From Symsagittifera roscoffensis (Eukaryota; Xenacoelomorpha; Acoela; Convolutidae), in contig NC_087068.1 in the NCBI RefSeq assembly GCF_963678635.1, positions 45,305,013 to 45,369,012 of the forward strand: DNA of 64,000 nucleotides, in the 5' to 3' direction. Positions 44,940 to 56,764 of this stretch are shown one piece after another. The notes below the pieces were generated by a model that saw nothing but the letters and a program-made list of their open reading frames with translations, was not told the origin of the DNA and ran no database searches. Position 1 is the first letter of the stretch. Every line of letters begins with the position of its first letter. The position numbers were made by a program, and so were the translations under genes.

Positions 44940-46140
44940 CTAAATTTTTTTAATGCAACTTGTCTTTAAAGACCCTCTGCTTGATCGCAAAACAGGAATG
45001 ATGAAACACTCAACCAAAAGTCAGCATTTTACTTTCATACTCACATCTACACGGATGTTTGCTCTGTGGTTTAACTATCCTATTATTTCAGTTTTTAAGT
45101 TTCAGTTTTTAGGACTAAGTGGGCTACTTTTTGCCATAAAATTTTTCAACAAAATTTTTTTCAGCAAAATCCAAAGAGTGTTTGCTGTTTCATACATCAC
45201 ACAAATGAAGATTTTTGAACAAACAGATGTGAAAATTTTTTAGAAAATTTTTTGCGCGACCTTATGTTGCAACTTCGAGAACTATGCGGGTTGCTTTTTG
45301 CCAAACCACGTTTGGTTTTTAATGTATCTTTTTGTAATTTTTTTCAACATCACCCATAGGTTACATTTTACATGTTTTACGATATCAATTTGCAAATGAA
45401 CATCGTCAAAATTTAAAGCTTTTGAGACTGGCTTCTGGAATGTTCTGGAACTGGCTTCTGGAATGTTTTTGGAAGGTAAAACTTAACCTAAAAAGTGACG
45501 AATACAAATGTGAATCAAAACCAACAACGCAATGACTTACTCGAGTTCGTCTAGAAAAACAGTTATCTAAATTACTTTGACTTTATTCCTTGTTGATCCT
45601 TCTAACGTTTTGGGGTAATCTACTCCATTTCTTGTTAAATTTTCTCGCAATCCAACCTTCTGACGACCAATTTCTCTCTTCTGGTCCAGTACTCACTTTT
45701 TTTATCCATTTCAAAATGACCTTTATTTTTTTGCTGTTTCTGTATGAATGACTTTTGTTCCAGTCAAAAATTCAAAAAAACTGCAGGAAAAAATGTTTTT
45801 CGGGGGAGATCAAAAGTTCTATCAAAACAATTCTCATGAAAGAAGCTTCCATGCCCCAGTTTATTTTCGAAAAATCACTTCGTTTCTGTAATTATCTTCT
45901 GGAAAATTTTCCACTTTAACTTAGTTGGGCAAAACTAAGGAATTTGATAAACTTCAAGCGCCACTAGTGGCAATTTATAAAACCAAAAACATATTGCTAA
46001 GAAACCGGGCTGAATATTTCGTTATCAATTCTATTTTACAGTTTAAAATCTATTTAACTCGATCCTACTTTGAACATGAACTTTTTGTCTAAACATCTAG
46101 AGTATCTTGTACCTCATTTTTATCATTCATAAATTCAACG
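44940..46140. other. Intergenic DNA, no supported gene
   Basis: A 96-codon plus-strand frame at 44953-45243 is hydrophobic and AT-rich with no motif. A small duplication of ACTGGCTTCTGGAATGTT lies at 45428-45466. Confidence 0.4.
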
Positions 46141-46143
46141 GAT

Positions 46144-46724
46144 GCACTCAAAAAAAGTTAAGGTAATGTTGCCTTAAAAATGCCTTAAAACACTTTAAAA
46201 ACTAAAGTAAATTGCACTTCATTAAGTACACCTTAACTTGCCTTAAAACACTTTAAAAATATACCTTAAATCACCTTAAAACTTAGGATGTCTCAGACTG
46301 ACAAAACATTTTAAAAAGTTTTTTACATGTAAATTTATCTTAAATATTTACCTTAAAAAAGTATGTAGTTTACCTAAATTTACCTTAACATTAAGGTATT
46401 TTTATCATAAATTTTTCATTAAAAACTCAAAGACTACGGTAAAAAAACCTTAAGTAAAAATACATACATAAATACATACATGCATACATGCATACATACA
46501 TACATACAAATATACATACAAACATATACACATACCTACATACATGCATACGTATATACATACACATATACAAACATATATACCTACATACATACATACA
46601 TACATACATACATACATACATACATACATACATACATACATACATACATACATACATACATACATACATACATACATACATACATACATACATACATACA
46701 TACATACATACATACATACATACA

Positions 46725-46758
<34 letters not shown>

Positions 46759-47010
46759 CAAAACTTTATTCGTTGAACGGTTGAATTGAAGTTTTGGTAG
46801 GTTGACTACGAGATTCAATGTTAATCTAACTTCCCTTATTACTGTTTAGTTAAAATCAATCATAAATTTTTCAGTGAAAGTTAAGGTTAGGTTAAGATAA
46901 ATTAACTTAATTCCTTACTAGTTTTTGCTTACTAATTTTTTAAGGTAATGGAATTTTTTTTAACCTTAACTCAATTAGGGTACTTTTACCTTAACATTTT
47001 TTAAGCGTTG
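46144..47010. mobile_element. TTAAGG-rich TIR-like element containing a microsatellite
   Basis: The left end CACTCAAAAAAAGTTAAGGT and the right end, in reverse complement, CGCTTAAAAAATGTTAAGGT form an imperfect inverted repeat of about 22 bp. Both flanks are packed with CCTTAAA and TTAAGGTAA motifs in mirrored orientation, and ATAAATTTTTCATT occurs on both sides of the microsatellite. No target duplication is certain. It is probably a MITE whose centre expanded into the (CATA) array. Confidence 0.55.
46462..46758. repeat. (CATA)n microsatellite
   Basis: About 44 uninterrupted TACA/CATA units from roughly 46582 to 46752, with an imperfect, more complex leader from 46462 (TACATACATGCATACATGCA). 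The open frames on both strands (YIHT and MYVC repeats) are artefacts. Confidence 0.97.
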
Positions 47011-48580
47011 AATAGGGTTTTCCCAGTTACTTTTCTTTTATTCACATACATTTTGAAAACAATCGGAACAATTACTCACCTACTGTGCCTTCTTATAGAA
47101 AAGGATTTACTGTAGACCAGTAAGACTAAGAATTATCTCCTTTTTGCGCCGTCTTACATTCTGACAAACGTTTGCATTTAATTCACGCGCTTAGGAAGAT
47201 TGGAAATGTATCTGAATGCTTTTTCAGGGTTAAGAAAATAAGCTATGGTATTTATATGTTATCTTGGAGATTGAATACAATTTTTTAATGAATATTTTTT
47301 TCTTGAAAACGACTTGTTTTTCGGAACCCATAGTGGGTAAAACATAACAATTTTTTTGCTAGTTATAATTATTTTTTATTAAATAGAAGCCGGTCATAAA
47401 TATATTGTGCTTTTTTTCGCTTTTGTGTTTCAATTTGCAATACCTTAACCTCGGCGCGAGTAAATAACTTGATTGAGAGATCATTGGATGCTTAACCCTT
47501 ATAGTCTCGGCATAATTGCTTGTGTTAAGCCGTGGTCAATTTTTTACTATTTTATTTCTGAATTTAGTATTAAAAACCAAGGAGGTTTTCCTCGTCTTTT
47601 ACCTTTACTCAAGAATTCAGAATTCTACAGTTTTTTTTTGCTGTGGGGTCCTAGTTCATCCACCCGCCACTTGCAACTATTAACTCCTTGTAAAAACTTT
47701 CAAAGTGGTTCCACATCCAGTTAGATAATTTCCCTTCAAGAGTTTGAAATTTCTAATATTGATCCAATGAGTGAATTAATTAGCTTGTCGTTGTACTCTA
47801 AATCATGCATTCTGTTGAGCAACCGCCAAATTTTTTCGTGGACACACTATTAACAAAACTTTGGCGTCTTGCAAAACCAAAATAACTTTCGAAAATAAAG
47901 CCCAAGATTTCATTTTTCGGTTTTGAAATGAACAGCAGATCTTTAAATTGGAGAAAAATTGGATTGGAAGTAAATTCAAGCAAAAAAAAAAGAAATTTCT
48001 CAACGATGCTAATTTAATATCCTTTTGCATATACGTTTTTAAAGAGAAGCTGCTACCAATGAATAAACTAACACTGGTAAAGTCATAAATTTGTTCTAAT
48101 TGAGTTTAAAAAGAAGCTGTCTACAAAATTTGTTCCAAGAATGCAAAAAGTTGGAAATTTGTTCAGTTGAGTTTTAAAAGTGTTATTAGAAGACCCATGC
48201 AGGTGAAGAAATTGACCAGGATATGGTTGAAAAGACGGTCTCAGAAATTTTGGAAATATGGCTATAAAAGATGAAATGAAGTTGTGGGATTTACAACAAA
48301 ATGATGTTTAGATTTGGTAGACAATCTTCAATAAAACTAAAAAATGGTAGTGTTTTGTTGTTTATACCAATGAAGTTGGTTTCGAAACTACGGAAAGATT
48401 GAAACTTGTTTGTTAACGAAAAATATGAGTGAATATGGCATGCATGCAAATCAACTTCAAACGTTCGGAGTAAAGAAAAATAATGATTCATTGTGTTATA
48501 ATCAAAACAAAACAAACCTCCTTGATTTTTAGAACAATAAGCACGTAACATTGACAAAACATTTTCTGTTTCTAAAAGCA
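47011..48580. other. Intergenic DNA, no supported gene
   Basis: Open frames up to 99 codons on either strand have no family motif. AT-rich. Confidence 0.4.
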
Positions 48581-50160
48581 TAACGCTCATGGGTGACTAT
48601 AACATGAATTACTTGAACAAATCAGATAAAGACAAGGTGGAATCTACCATTAATTTCTATGGATTAAAAGCCTTCTGACGCAATGATGAGACGCGAGTCA
48701 GGGCTTCGGCAAAGAATCATACCGATTACCTCTTTGGTGACTATCTTGGAATTTAGTCATTAGTTACTAACGTTTATAAAAGGGACCATCTTGCTTCACT
48801 TGTTGTGGCAAAAATTAACTTAGGAACTAAGAAATTAACTTAAATTATTTATACTTTCAACAAAGATGATTACCGTAAATTAGATTTTTAAAAAACGCTT
48901 TTCGCTCTCCTTTGGTTTTAGTTAAATCAATGCGCAGACGCACAAATCATGTTATTTCTTATGATAAATATAATTTCTAATGCTCTTCACCAAAATGCGC
49001 CTATCGAAAAAAAAATATTCGCAAATTTGCAAAAAATTTGCATATTCGCAAAAAATGCGCTGAAATTGGAATGATTTGATTCAGAGCGCAAAGGAAACTT
49101 GAAAAGTAAGCAAGGATTACTTTTAGCTTATCGAAATCAAAAAACCGAAGATAAATAGCAAAATTATTGTCATTGCCGTGAACATTTGCCCTACAAATTA
49201 AAATAAACAAAAGAAACAACGGCTAAGTGTTTACTCACTTCTGAACACAATTCAGCAAAAATGGAAATACATCAACCAGTTTCGTGGTTCGTGTTCAAGC
49301 AGCAGTATTAAGACGGTACGTAACTCAATGAAATGATAACTCAGGTTAAAATTTTACGCCATTTAAGTTATGTATTTTCAAATTAAGGCGAGCTTTTTGG
49401 CTCTGTTAAGTCTCAGCCTTATATGCCAACCAAGTCTGAACTTCCGCTGTTCCGTTTTCACCACATAACAGTGAAGCAATGTTTTGATTTGCTTCGAGAG
49501 TATTAGGCCCAAAAACCTATGGAACCTTCTACCGTGCCTGCTTGGGCAATAGTCGACGGTCAATCAATAATTGTGACCCACTTTACTTTTCAATAACTGC
49601 ATAGAAGACAACGTTTTATCATCTGAAATAAAAATCCAAATGTCAGACCCTCGTTCAAAACCATTAAAACATTACTCATTGAATGCAAAAAATTACCAGC
49701 CTGTTTCAATAACATGTGCTTTTTCCACAATCTTTGAAAAAGTTCTTCCTGCTCAAAGAACAGAACTTGTGAACAAACATCAAGTAATGACTCCATTTCA
49801 ATTTGTATTTTGCCAAAAAATCGCAAAATAATATGCATTGACTAACGTTACAGAAAATATCCGAAAAAAAAGATTCTAAAAAAGCATTTTTATGCAGCGT
49901 TATTGGACCTTTCAAAGACGTTTGACTCTATTTCACATAAGATTATAGAAAAGAAATTACACTGTTAGGTTTTTTATCAAGAATTTTATCAATGAACGCC
50001 TTCAAAAAGTAAACATAAATGGAGTTTATTTGACTGGATTGAGGTGAAATGATGTTTGCTACAAGGCACCGTACTAGGTCCATAGTTGTTCAATTTTTTT
50101 TATCAATGATATACGAAAACTGTTATCATATGAATGTACTTTGGTATGATGTCTTTAAAT
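48580..50160 (+). pseudogene. LINE ORF2 remnant: endonuclease and reverse transcriptase
   Basis: A decayed non-LTR retrotransposon. At 48588-48800 the frame reads MGDYNMNYLNKSDKDKVEST, NFYGLKAF, then HTDYLFGD and VYKRDHLASLVV. These match the GDFN, D-IF and DH motifs of an apurinic-type endonuclease. After about 800 bp of broken linker, 49680-50150 reads NYQPVSITCAFSTIFEKVL, AALLDLSKTFDSISHKII, ERLQKVNINGVYLTGLR, then a T-LGP-like block and FFINDIRKLL, which are reverse-transcriptase palm motifs. The YADD box is not clear. Many stops and frameshifts make it dead. It differs from the minus-strand LINE at 53.9 kb and so is a separate family. Confidence 0.8.
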
Positions 50161-50855
50161 GATGCGCTGAATCAGTTACAAAACCTCTTGCTTGAACTCA
50201 CTAAAAGTTTTGCCGAAACTCTTCAATTTGAATGCATCGAAATCAGAATTTATAAATATTTTTCAAAAAATTGATGAATAGAATGTGGAAACTGACGGGC
50301 TTATTATAAATTACCAATACATGGCAAAAAAATTGAGTGCATTTATTTAGGTCTGATTCTTGATTTTAATTTTTATTTCCAAACTGAAACAAAAAATCAT
50401 GCAAAAACATCTAAGGACTTAAAACGATAGATATCATTGGAGAACTATTTCCAACATCGTCTTTGATTGCTTTGCTTTCTTGTTTAATTATAAGTAATTT
50501 AGATTATCCATCGATATGTCAGGAGCAAATTGATTTAACTTCAGTAATCTCCTTAGAAAAGATCTGTTTTTGAAAAGCAACATTTTCAGATCAAAATCTA
50601 AAACTTCTGCCGCCCTACAGAAAAGTAACTCCTTGATCGGAATTGAGAAAAGAGTTGAACTGAATTGTTTTACACATCTATATCAGTATCTGACTTACAA
50701 AAACGAGCTTTTTAGAAATGCATTGAGGCTACTGACGTCGAATTATAGAATAAATCAACGAAGAAAGCTAATAACATTTGTTACCCACTATACAACTGCT
50801 TCTCCTATATTTTTTTTATTTGACGTCAAAAATATGGATTTCGTTGCCTTGTAAA
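50161..50855 (+). pseudogene. Probable 3' end of the same LINE
   Basis: A 94-codon frame at 50570-50854 (IEKRVELNCFTHLYQYLTYK, ALRLLTSNYRIN) is in the position and direction of the thumb/C-terminal region of LINE ORF2. The resemblance is weak. Confidence 0.35.
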
Positions 50856-51671
50856 TTACCAAGTTTTGTATTACCACATCAATTTTCAAGAAAAAATATT
50901 TAGAAAAGGGTTCGACTCCTCTGAAATGAAATCTAATCGTATATGTACGCATACAAATACATGGCCTGAAATCCATTTTCATTAGTTGTTTTGCAATTAT
51001 ATGTTCAGTTTTGACAATGTTTTAATAATTGGAAGTGGTTTACTATTTTACGAGTGTTTCAAAATATTTTTTACTTCACAATTTCATACCTAAACTGACA
51101 ATTTTTTGATACATTCATTTCATCTCATTTTATTCCAACATGAGTAACTTATCGCAAAGTTTTAGGCTCAAAAATTTGCGAACGGATTTTAATTGTAAGG
51201 ACATCAACACTTGTCATCTTCTTTTATCGTTATCACTACCATATCTAGAAAACTCCTGACAGTAACTTCGGTTCAGCAGATTGGTCCAAGTGATAGTTCG
51301 TAATAAACTTTTTCAGACGTGATTCGAATGGTAATGATAATCTTCCTATAATTTTTCTCAGCGTTGAGAAAATGGGTTTAAAATCTGTGCTTTTCTAATT
51401 TGAGCGGGTAGAGCGTGCACGTAGGTGTTATAATAAAAGAATTGTGGTTTTAAGTCGTGAAATACGGGTTCCGTCAAGGAAAATGGTTTTAAAGCTTCTT
51501 CTAGCGCTTCCTCAATTTTTTTTTTATTATTGATTTTTTGATTCAACCATTGTTCTTTATATAATTTAGCTTTTTTCAAGTTTAAAAATATTTCTCTCAC
51601 ATCCCTAACAAAAAACCCCACAAATTTAAAAACAAACAAGGATAACCGGTTACCGTGCAATCAACACAGAA

Positions 51672-53725
51672 TGTTGTGACCACGGTCTTTAGAAAAGTAC
51701 GGTTTAGAACTTTTTTTTCCAAATATTCTGCTTGTTGTGATAAAAGGATCTGGCGCAAAAATTTAATTGAGGTTTATCAGACAGTCATAGAATTAAAGGC
51801 AAATTATGTAAAATTTTGTAGGAAAATGACAAGAAAAAAAAAAGAAAACTTTAAATTTTTTTTCAAATTATTTTGCTGAAAGTTTTTGAATGTTTCTATG
51901 TTTTTAGTTCCCGAAAGGAAGCTAAAAAACTCCAAAAATGAATTTTAATTGCTTAAAGTTAAATTTGAGGACTTAATTTAGGCATAATTTACCTGTTGTA
52001 AGCCTGCTCCCAGACTTTATTTGCTCGAATTGAGACGACAAATCAAAAATTTCAAATCGGTTTTTCTCGACAGAAGAAAAAAATTAGTTTTGGGATTTTA
52101 TATGTGGTTCGAATCACGACTGTAAGGGATCTAATATGATATATCACTCAAATCAGTCCGAAGATTATTTGTGGTACCTGATTTTTCGTGGAAAACAAAA
52201 AGACAAAAAACTAAAACACACCCGAATACAAAGTTCATCCCAATTTTCAATGGTCGGAACTATTTTTAAATACTTTGTGGCTATTGATGTAGTCTTGTAG
52301 TAATTGATTGTAGAACTTTCTGTGCTAATTTCACGGCATCTGCTTATTCATGTTCCAATCATTTGAAAAATGGTAAGGAATTTTACTTTGTATTTGAGTG
52401 CGTTTTAGTTTTCTTTGTTTTCCATGCAAAATTAGGTACCATAATGTAACATTCGCCCGATAGTACATATCGACGAAAATAAAGCTAAGTTATAAAATGA
52501 CTGGCTAGCGTCTAAACAAAGCTCTACATGCTTTTCACCGTCTCTGCCAAAGCCAGTTCTTTTGGTGGTCTTTCTACCATCGGGTCGACAAAAAAAAACG
52601 TTACTGTTTCCGGCTTCGATCAGATCTCTCTAATTAACATAATTATATGCAAAATAGTGAGCTCTTGGCTGGGTCTCAGTATCCCCAGACCACGAGTTCA
52701 CTCCTAAAAACAGGGCTACTACTTATTTACTATTTCACTATTGTTATTGTTCAAGACACTCCAAGAAGCTAAAAGTTGTTAAAATAGTGAGTTCTCTCCC
52801 GAGACCCTTCCGGATTCTGGAATCCGGAGAAATAAAGTTCTTATTTCTTCTTGGAAGGCTGGACACGACGTCCCAACACCCTTCCCGATTCTCGTGAATT
52901 GCTTTGTAACGATTGTAGCGGCACAATCGTTACAACTCGGAGTGGTTTCTGACAATTTCTAATCACAATCTCAATCTGCTGTCGCTTTTTCGTAGTTGTT
53001 GTCATTGAGACTACTGTTGTTCTGATTTCGCAGTTTCAGTGTGTGCGAAACAATAAAAAGTTACGCGTCTTTCACGTCCAAATCAAAAAATTAAAAAAAA
53101 AGCATGTCAGTCAAAACTAACCCCTCACGATTTTTCTGATCGTTCAATTAACTTCACTAATTCATGAAAACCATTAATCTTCTCGGTTGGAAATTCCAAA
53201 AAAAATTCGATTGCGAAATTGTTTGTTCAACATTCTGGTCGAATGTCACATAAATGATCATCGGACTGGGTTGAATGATACAACATATTGAAGCCGTTTT
53301 AAACAAATTTGAACCCCCTTAAGAAATTAATTTTTTCCAGTGTCGAGAAAAACCGGTGTACAAAATTTGATTTTTCGTCTTAATTCGAGTGAACAAAGCA
53401 AGCGAGCAGGCTTACAACAGCTGAATTATGCCTAATTTAAGACCTTAAAACTTAATTTCAAGCAAGTAAAACTAGTTTTCGGAATTTCGTAGCTTCATTT
53501 TGGGAAAACTTCTAAAAGTTCAAAAAATTTGAATTTTTTTTCCTTAATATTTTTTTTGTCATTTTTCTACAATTTTTTGGTCCAATTTGCCTATGTCACT
53601 ATGACTGTCTATTATGCTTGAATTAGTTTTTCATTTCAGATCCTTTTATCACACCAAGCAGAAGAAACTACTTTACTTTGGAAAAAAAAACTTTCTAAGC
53701 CGTAGTTTTCTAAAGACCGTGGTCG
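51672..53725. repeat. Head-to-head palindrome of repeat E, interrupted in the right arm
   Basis: The left arm runs from CCACGGTCTTTAGAAAAGTA (51671) through TTTTTCTCGACAG and TTGTGGTACCTGATTTTTCG to about 52270. The right arm mirrors it from about 52380 (GTTTTCCATGCAAAATTAGG) to TTTTCTAAAGACCGTGGTCG (about 53707). The arms are about 600 bp and the spacer about 120 bp. The right arm is split by the TIR element at 52446-53249. Sharp ends shared by both arms define one terminus of repeat E. Confidence 0.85.
52446..53249 (-). mobile_element. Non-autonomous TIR transposon, 804 bp, 5-bp target duplication
   Basis: Left end GTAACATTCGCCCGATAG; right end, in reverse complement, GTGACATTCGACCAGAATG. 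The inverted repeats are about 15 bp. The flanks ATAAT (52441-52445) and ATAAA (53250-53254) fit a 5-bp duplication with one change. The empty version of the site is seen in repeat E at about 42170-42195. The interior is related to 62248-63164 in reverse (GGCTAGCGTCTAAACA, TCGGGTCGACAAAAAA, GACGTCCCAACACCC). No transposase frame. Confidence 0.9.
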
Positions 53726-53727
53726 GA

Positions 53728-53744
53728 ACAGTAGTAGTAGTAGC

Positions 53745-53812
<68 letters not shown>

Positions 53813-53813
53813 G
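53728..53813 (+). repeat. (GTA)n microsatellite
   Basis: About 28 units of AGT/GTA with one interruption near 53742 (AGCAGT). It follows the end of the palindrome directly. Poly-valine and poly-leucine frames here are artefacts. Confidence 0.97.
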
Positions 53814-53980
53814 GTAGGCTTTAGGATTTCTCCATTGGTTTCGAAACCTCGTTTATAAGTTCGTAACTTTTCCCAGTGGGTTGCAGTTTCCACACCAGCA
53901 AAGAATTCTCCGCATACACAAGTTGTTTTCTGCAAAATTTCTGTTGAAGAAATTCCCATACTTATTTGTTAGAGATATTT

Positions 53981-55740
53981 TCAGGCTGTCATAATCTTGA
54001 TATTCGAAGTCGACAATTTGGCTAAAATAATTGTATAGCGTATCAGAACGTACATAAAAATTTTCATTTGACTTTTCCGTCTTGTTGCTTGAATAGCAAT
54101 CTCACCACGTGTTGCTTGTCTCGTGTGTGATTCGTTTTTATGAAAGATTGTATTCAAATCAATGTCATTTCTACTTTTTCGTAGTGAAACTAAGTACAAT
54201 ATGTCGTGTAATTCAAAGTACCTTGAGAGTGGAATGAGCTTTAAGAATTTCAGTCTTTCAATATAACTCATTTTGAAGTTATTTGTAATCCAAGAAGTGG
54301 CTCGTTTTTGTACTCTTTCTAGTTGTCTTAATTATGTTTTGATCGGATACCATGTTTGCGATGCATAGCTTATGATTGGTACAATGTATCCACAGTATAA
54401 ATTTAATTTTGACTTAAATGATGTTTTATTCGACATAATCCGTTTGATTTTGTAAAAAGCTCCCATTGCTTTTGATATGCAATTTTCAGCATTTATTGAC
54501 CACGAAAAATTGTCACACATTAAAATACCTAAGTCTTTTTGGGTCTTTGCGGTATCAAAATTTGTATTAAATAGTGTAACTTCCATTTTCCCTTTGAGGT
54601 TTAACAGATTACATTTATCTTCGTTCAGCGGCATTTTATTTTCTTCGCACCATTTTTCAACATTTGTCGTGTCTTTTTGCAGATGAATTTTTTCAGTAGA
54701 CAAGATCTTCATATCGTCACAATAGCCAAAACAATCGGATTTCTCAATGCATTTGGGAATGTCGTTAATGAATATGATAAAAAGTAAAGGGCCAAGAATT
54801 GAGCCCTGTGGTACACCGCTAGTTACTTCTTTCAGAGTTGATGAACTTTTATTGATTTTTTTCACAAATTGCATTCTATCTGTTAGATAGTCTTGTATTA
54901 TGTCTTGGTTTTGAATGCCTAGACCTTTGTTCCGTAGTTTAGCGATAAGGATACTATGAGGAACTTTATCAAAGGCTTTAAACAATACTAGATAAAGAAT
55001 TGATAGTGTTTGAACATTTTTGTCATCGTAGAGTTCGTATACTTTGCTCAAAAATTGTACCATTTGTAGTACTGCTGACCTTTTTTCGCTGGAAGCCATT
55101 TTGTGCGTTTTCCAAGAAAGGTTGAACTTTGGGGTATATTTTATCAAAGATAATTTTTTCGAAGACCTTCGAGACGGAGCATAAAAGGCTAATTGGGCGG
55201 TAGCACTCAACTGACGCCTTGTTCTTTTCTTTAAAAATTGGGGCCACTTGTCTTGTTTTCCAGTAAGTCGGGAAGAGCCGCTTGTTAATGAATTTGCGGA
55301 AGAGAAGCTAGAGCGATTTTGACAGAGTTTCAGAAAGTTTTTCTAGGATAATATTACCTATAGCATCAAAACCTGATGCTTTATTTGTTAATAGATTTTT
55401 GAGTATGAATTCAATTTTAGTTTCTTCAATGTTTATTTGTGTACAGATTTCTTCTGTAGGAGAACAGTTTGTATTTCGTGCGAGAGGGTTAGGATTTGAT
55501 TCCTTTTGATATACAATGATGAAGAATTCGTTAAAAAATGTAGCTTTTTGAGTGTCATCTCTATTGGATTTTTCCATGTAAAACATTTTTTGGGGATTTT
55601 TCCTGGAACTATTTATTTTGTTCAAGTATTTTTGTAAGTCACCGAATCGTCTACTGCTTTTTACTGTTTCTTCATAAATTGCTTGATCTTCAGCCAATGC
55701 TAATTGAAGTTTTTTTTTCCAGTTTTTTGTGTTTTAGGAT
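53981..55740 (-). pseudogene. CR1/Jockey-like LINE: reverse transcriptase, frameshifted
   Basis: Reverse transcriptase of a non-LTR retrotransposon, which copies element RNA at a nicked target. In reading order on the minus strand: linker (GDLQKYLNKINSSRKNPQKM), LLTNKASGFDAIG, CYRPISLLCSVSKVFEKII, ENAQNGFQRKK, a frameshift near 55085, FKAFDKVPHSIL (first catalytic D), SGVPQGSILGPLLFIIFIND, CFGYCDDMKIL (catalytic box, C in place of the usual A), KWCEENKMPLNEDKC, KDLGILMCDNFSW and IVPIISYASQTWYP. After a stop at 54332 the C-terminal part continues at 54271-53981 (ERLKFLKLIPLSRYFE). The 292-codon open core shows relatively recent loss. Confidence 0.93.
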
Positions 55741-55899
55741 AAGGCTTAAAGTAGGTTTGTTTAAAGTAGGTTTGTTTTGCCGATCAATACGCCGTTTTAG
55801 GGTTTGTACTCTTTTTAGCATGTGAGACGTACTTGGTGTCATCCACGGGGGAGAGTTGATCTGTGTGATGTAACCTTGGGTACATTGTATTATTTTGTC

Positions 55900-56610
55900 C
55901 TATAACCATGCATACCACTGACGCAGGAGCTCATTTACATTACTGTAACAATACGGTATGAAAGGTCTGTCTTTTATTTCTTGACTTATTGTCGTCCAAT
56001 CGGCTCTGTTAAATGCCAGACTTTCACCTCTGTTTATTTCTTTGATACTGGCTTCCATGTTAATTGTTGCAGAGTAAGCATAATGATCTGAGCATGAAAC
56101 TTTGTCAATGCTGTATGCGTTTGTTGCTGTTTGGTCCGTATGCCAGTTGAGTAACACTCCAGGGTTGTTTGTTAATAAAACATCAAGCTGCATTTTTTTA
56201 GAGTCGAATAATCGTTCATAGTCAAGTTCAATAAGCTTTTTTAACACTGCATTCTTATATTCGTCCTGTGAGTGCATCATTTTCCAATTAGTGTATTCAA
56301 AATTTTTTTCTCCCGTAATCGACACTGCGTTACAGTTGTGTTGTATTTGTAATTTTGTTAAGTTTTTGAACAAACTGATGAGGTTTTGTTGTTTCCACTG
56401 GTATTTACTGTTTTTCGGGGGATTATAAACACAGCAGAGAATTTGATGATGCCCAGTTTCACCTGTTAGTTTGGCCACTACGTTTCTTCATTTTCTATTT
56501 GAGCATCAATTTCTTCGTATTGTACATTTTGTTTTATCGCCATGAGTACATCTCCATGATTGGTTTTTAAAGTGATTGGTTTTTAAAACCAGAACCAGCC
56601 AAATGCAGAG
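55900..56610 (-). pseudogene. CR1/Jockey-like LINE: endonuclease domain, unit 1
   Basis: Apurinic-type endonuclease upstream of the reverse transcriptase. The minus-strand frame 56478-55900 reads QILCCVYNPPKNSKYQW, NAVSITGEKNFEYTNWKM (N-GD-N motif, with GEKN for GDIN of the other unit), DVLLTNNPGVLLNW and VSCSDHYAYSATINME (terminal S-DH motif). A frameshift at about 56478-56490 separates the N-terminal part (QYEEIDAQIENEE). It ends in a stop at 55900. The other copy preserves GGVLMAIKE ahead of it. Confidence 0.9.
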
Positions 56611-56764
56611 CTTTATCTGGTATATTCTTTAACAGCCATGTCTCTGTGAGACATAGTATATCGTAGTCTGTTTGTAAAATGGCATTTGATAGAGCTGTTT
56701 TTCTGTTGAGGTCTAAAATATTTCTGACATTTAGGCATAAAATTTTTAAATACTTAGCAGTAGG

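Noticed and set aside
44953-45243. 96-codon frame downstream of copy 2
   Set aside because: Phenylalanine-rich translation of AT-rich DNA with no motif; it lies after the gene's likely polyadenylation signal.
46427-46818. Several long frames reading YIHT or MYVC repeats
   Set aside because: Products of the (CATA) microsatellite in all frames.
53614-53959. Poly-valine and poly-leucine frames
   Set aside because: Translation of the (GTA) microsatellite.
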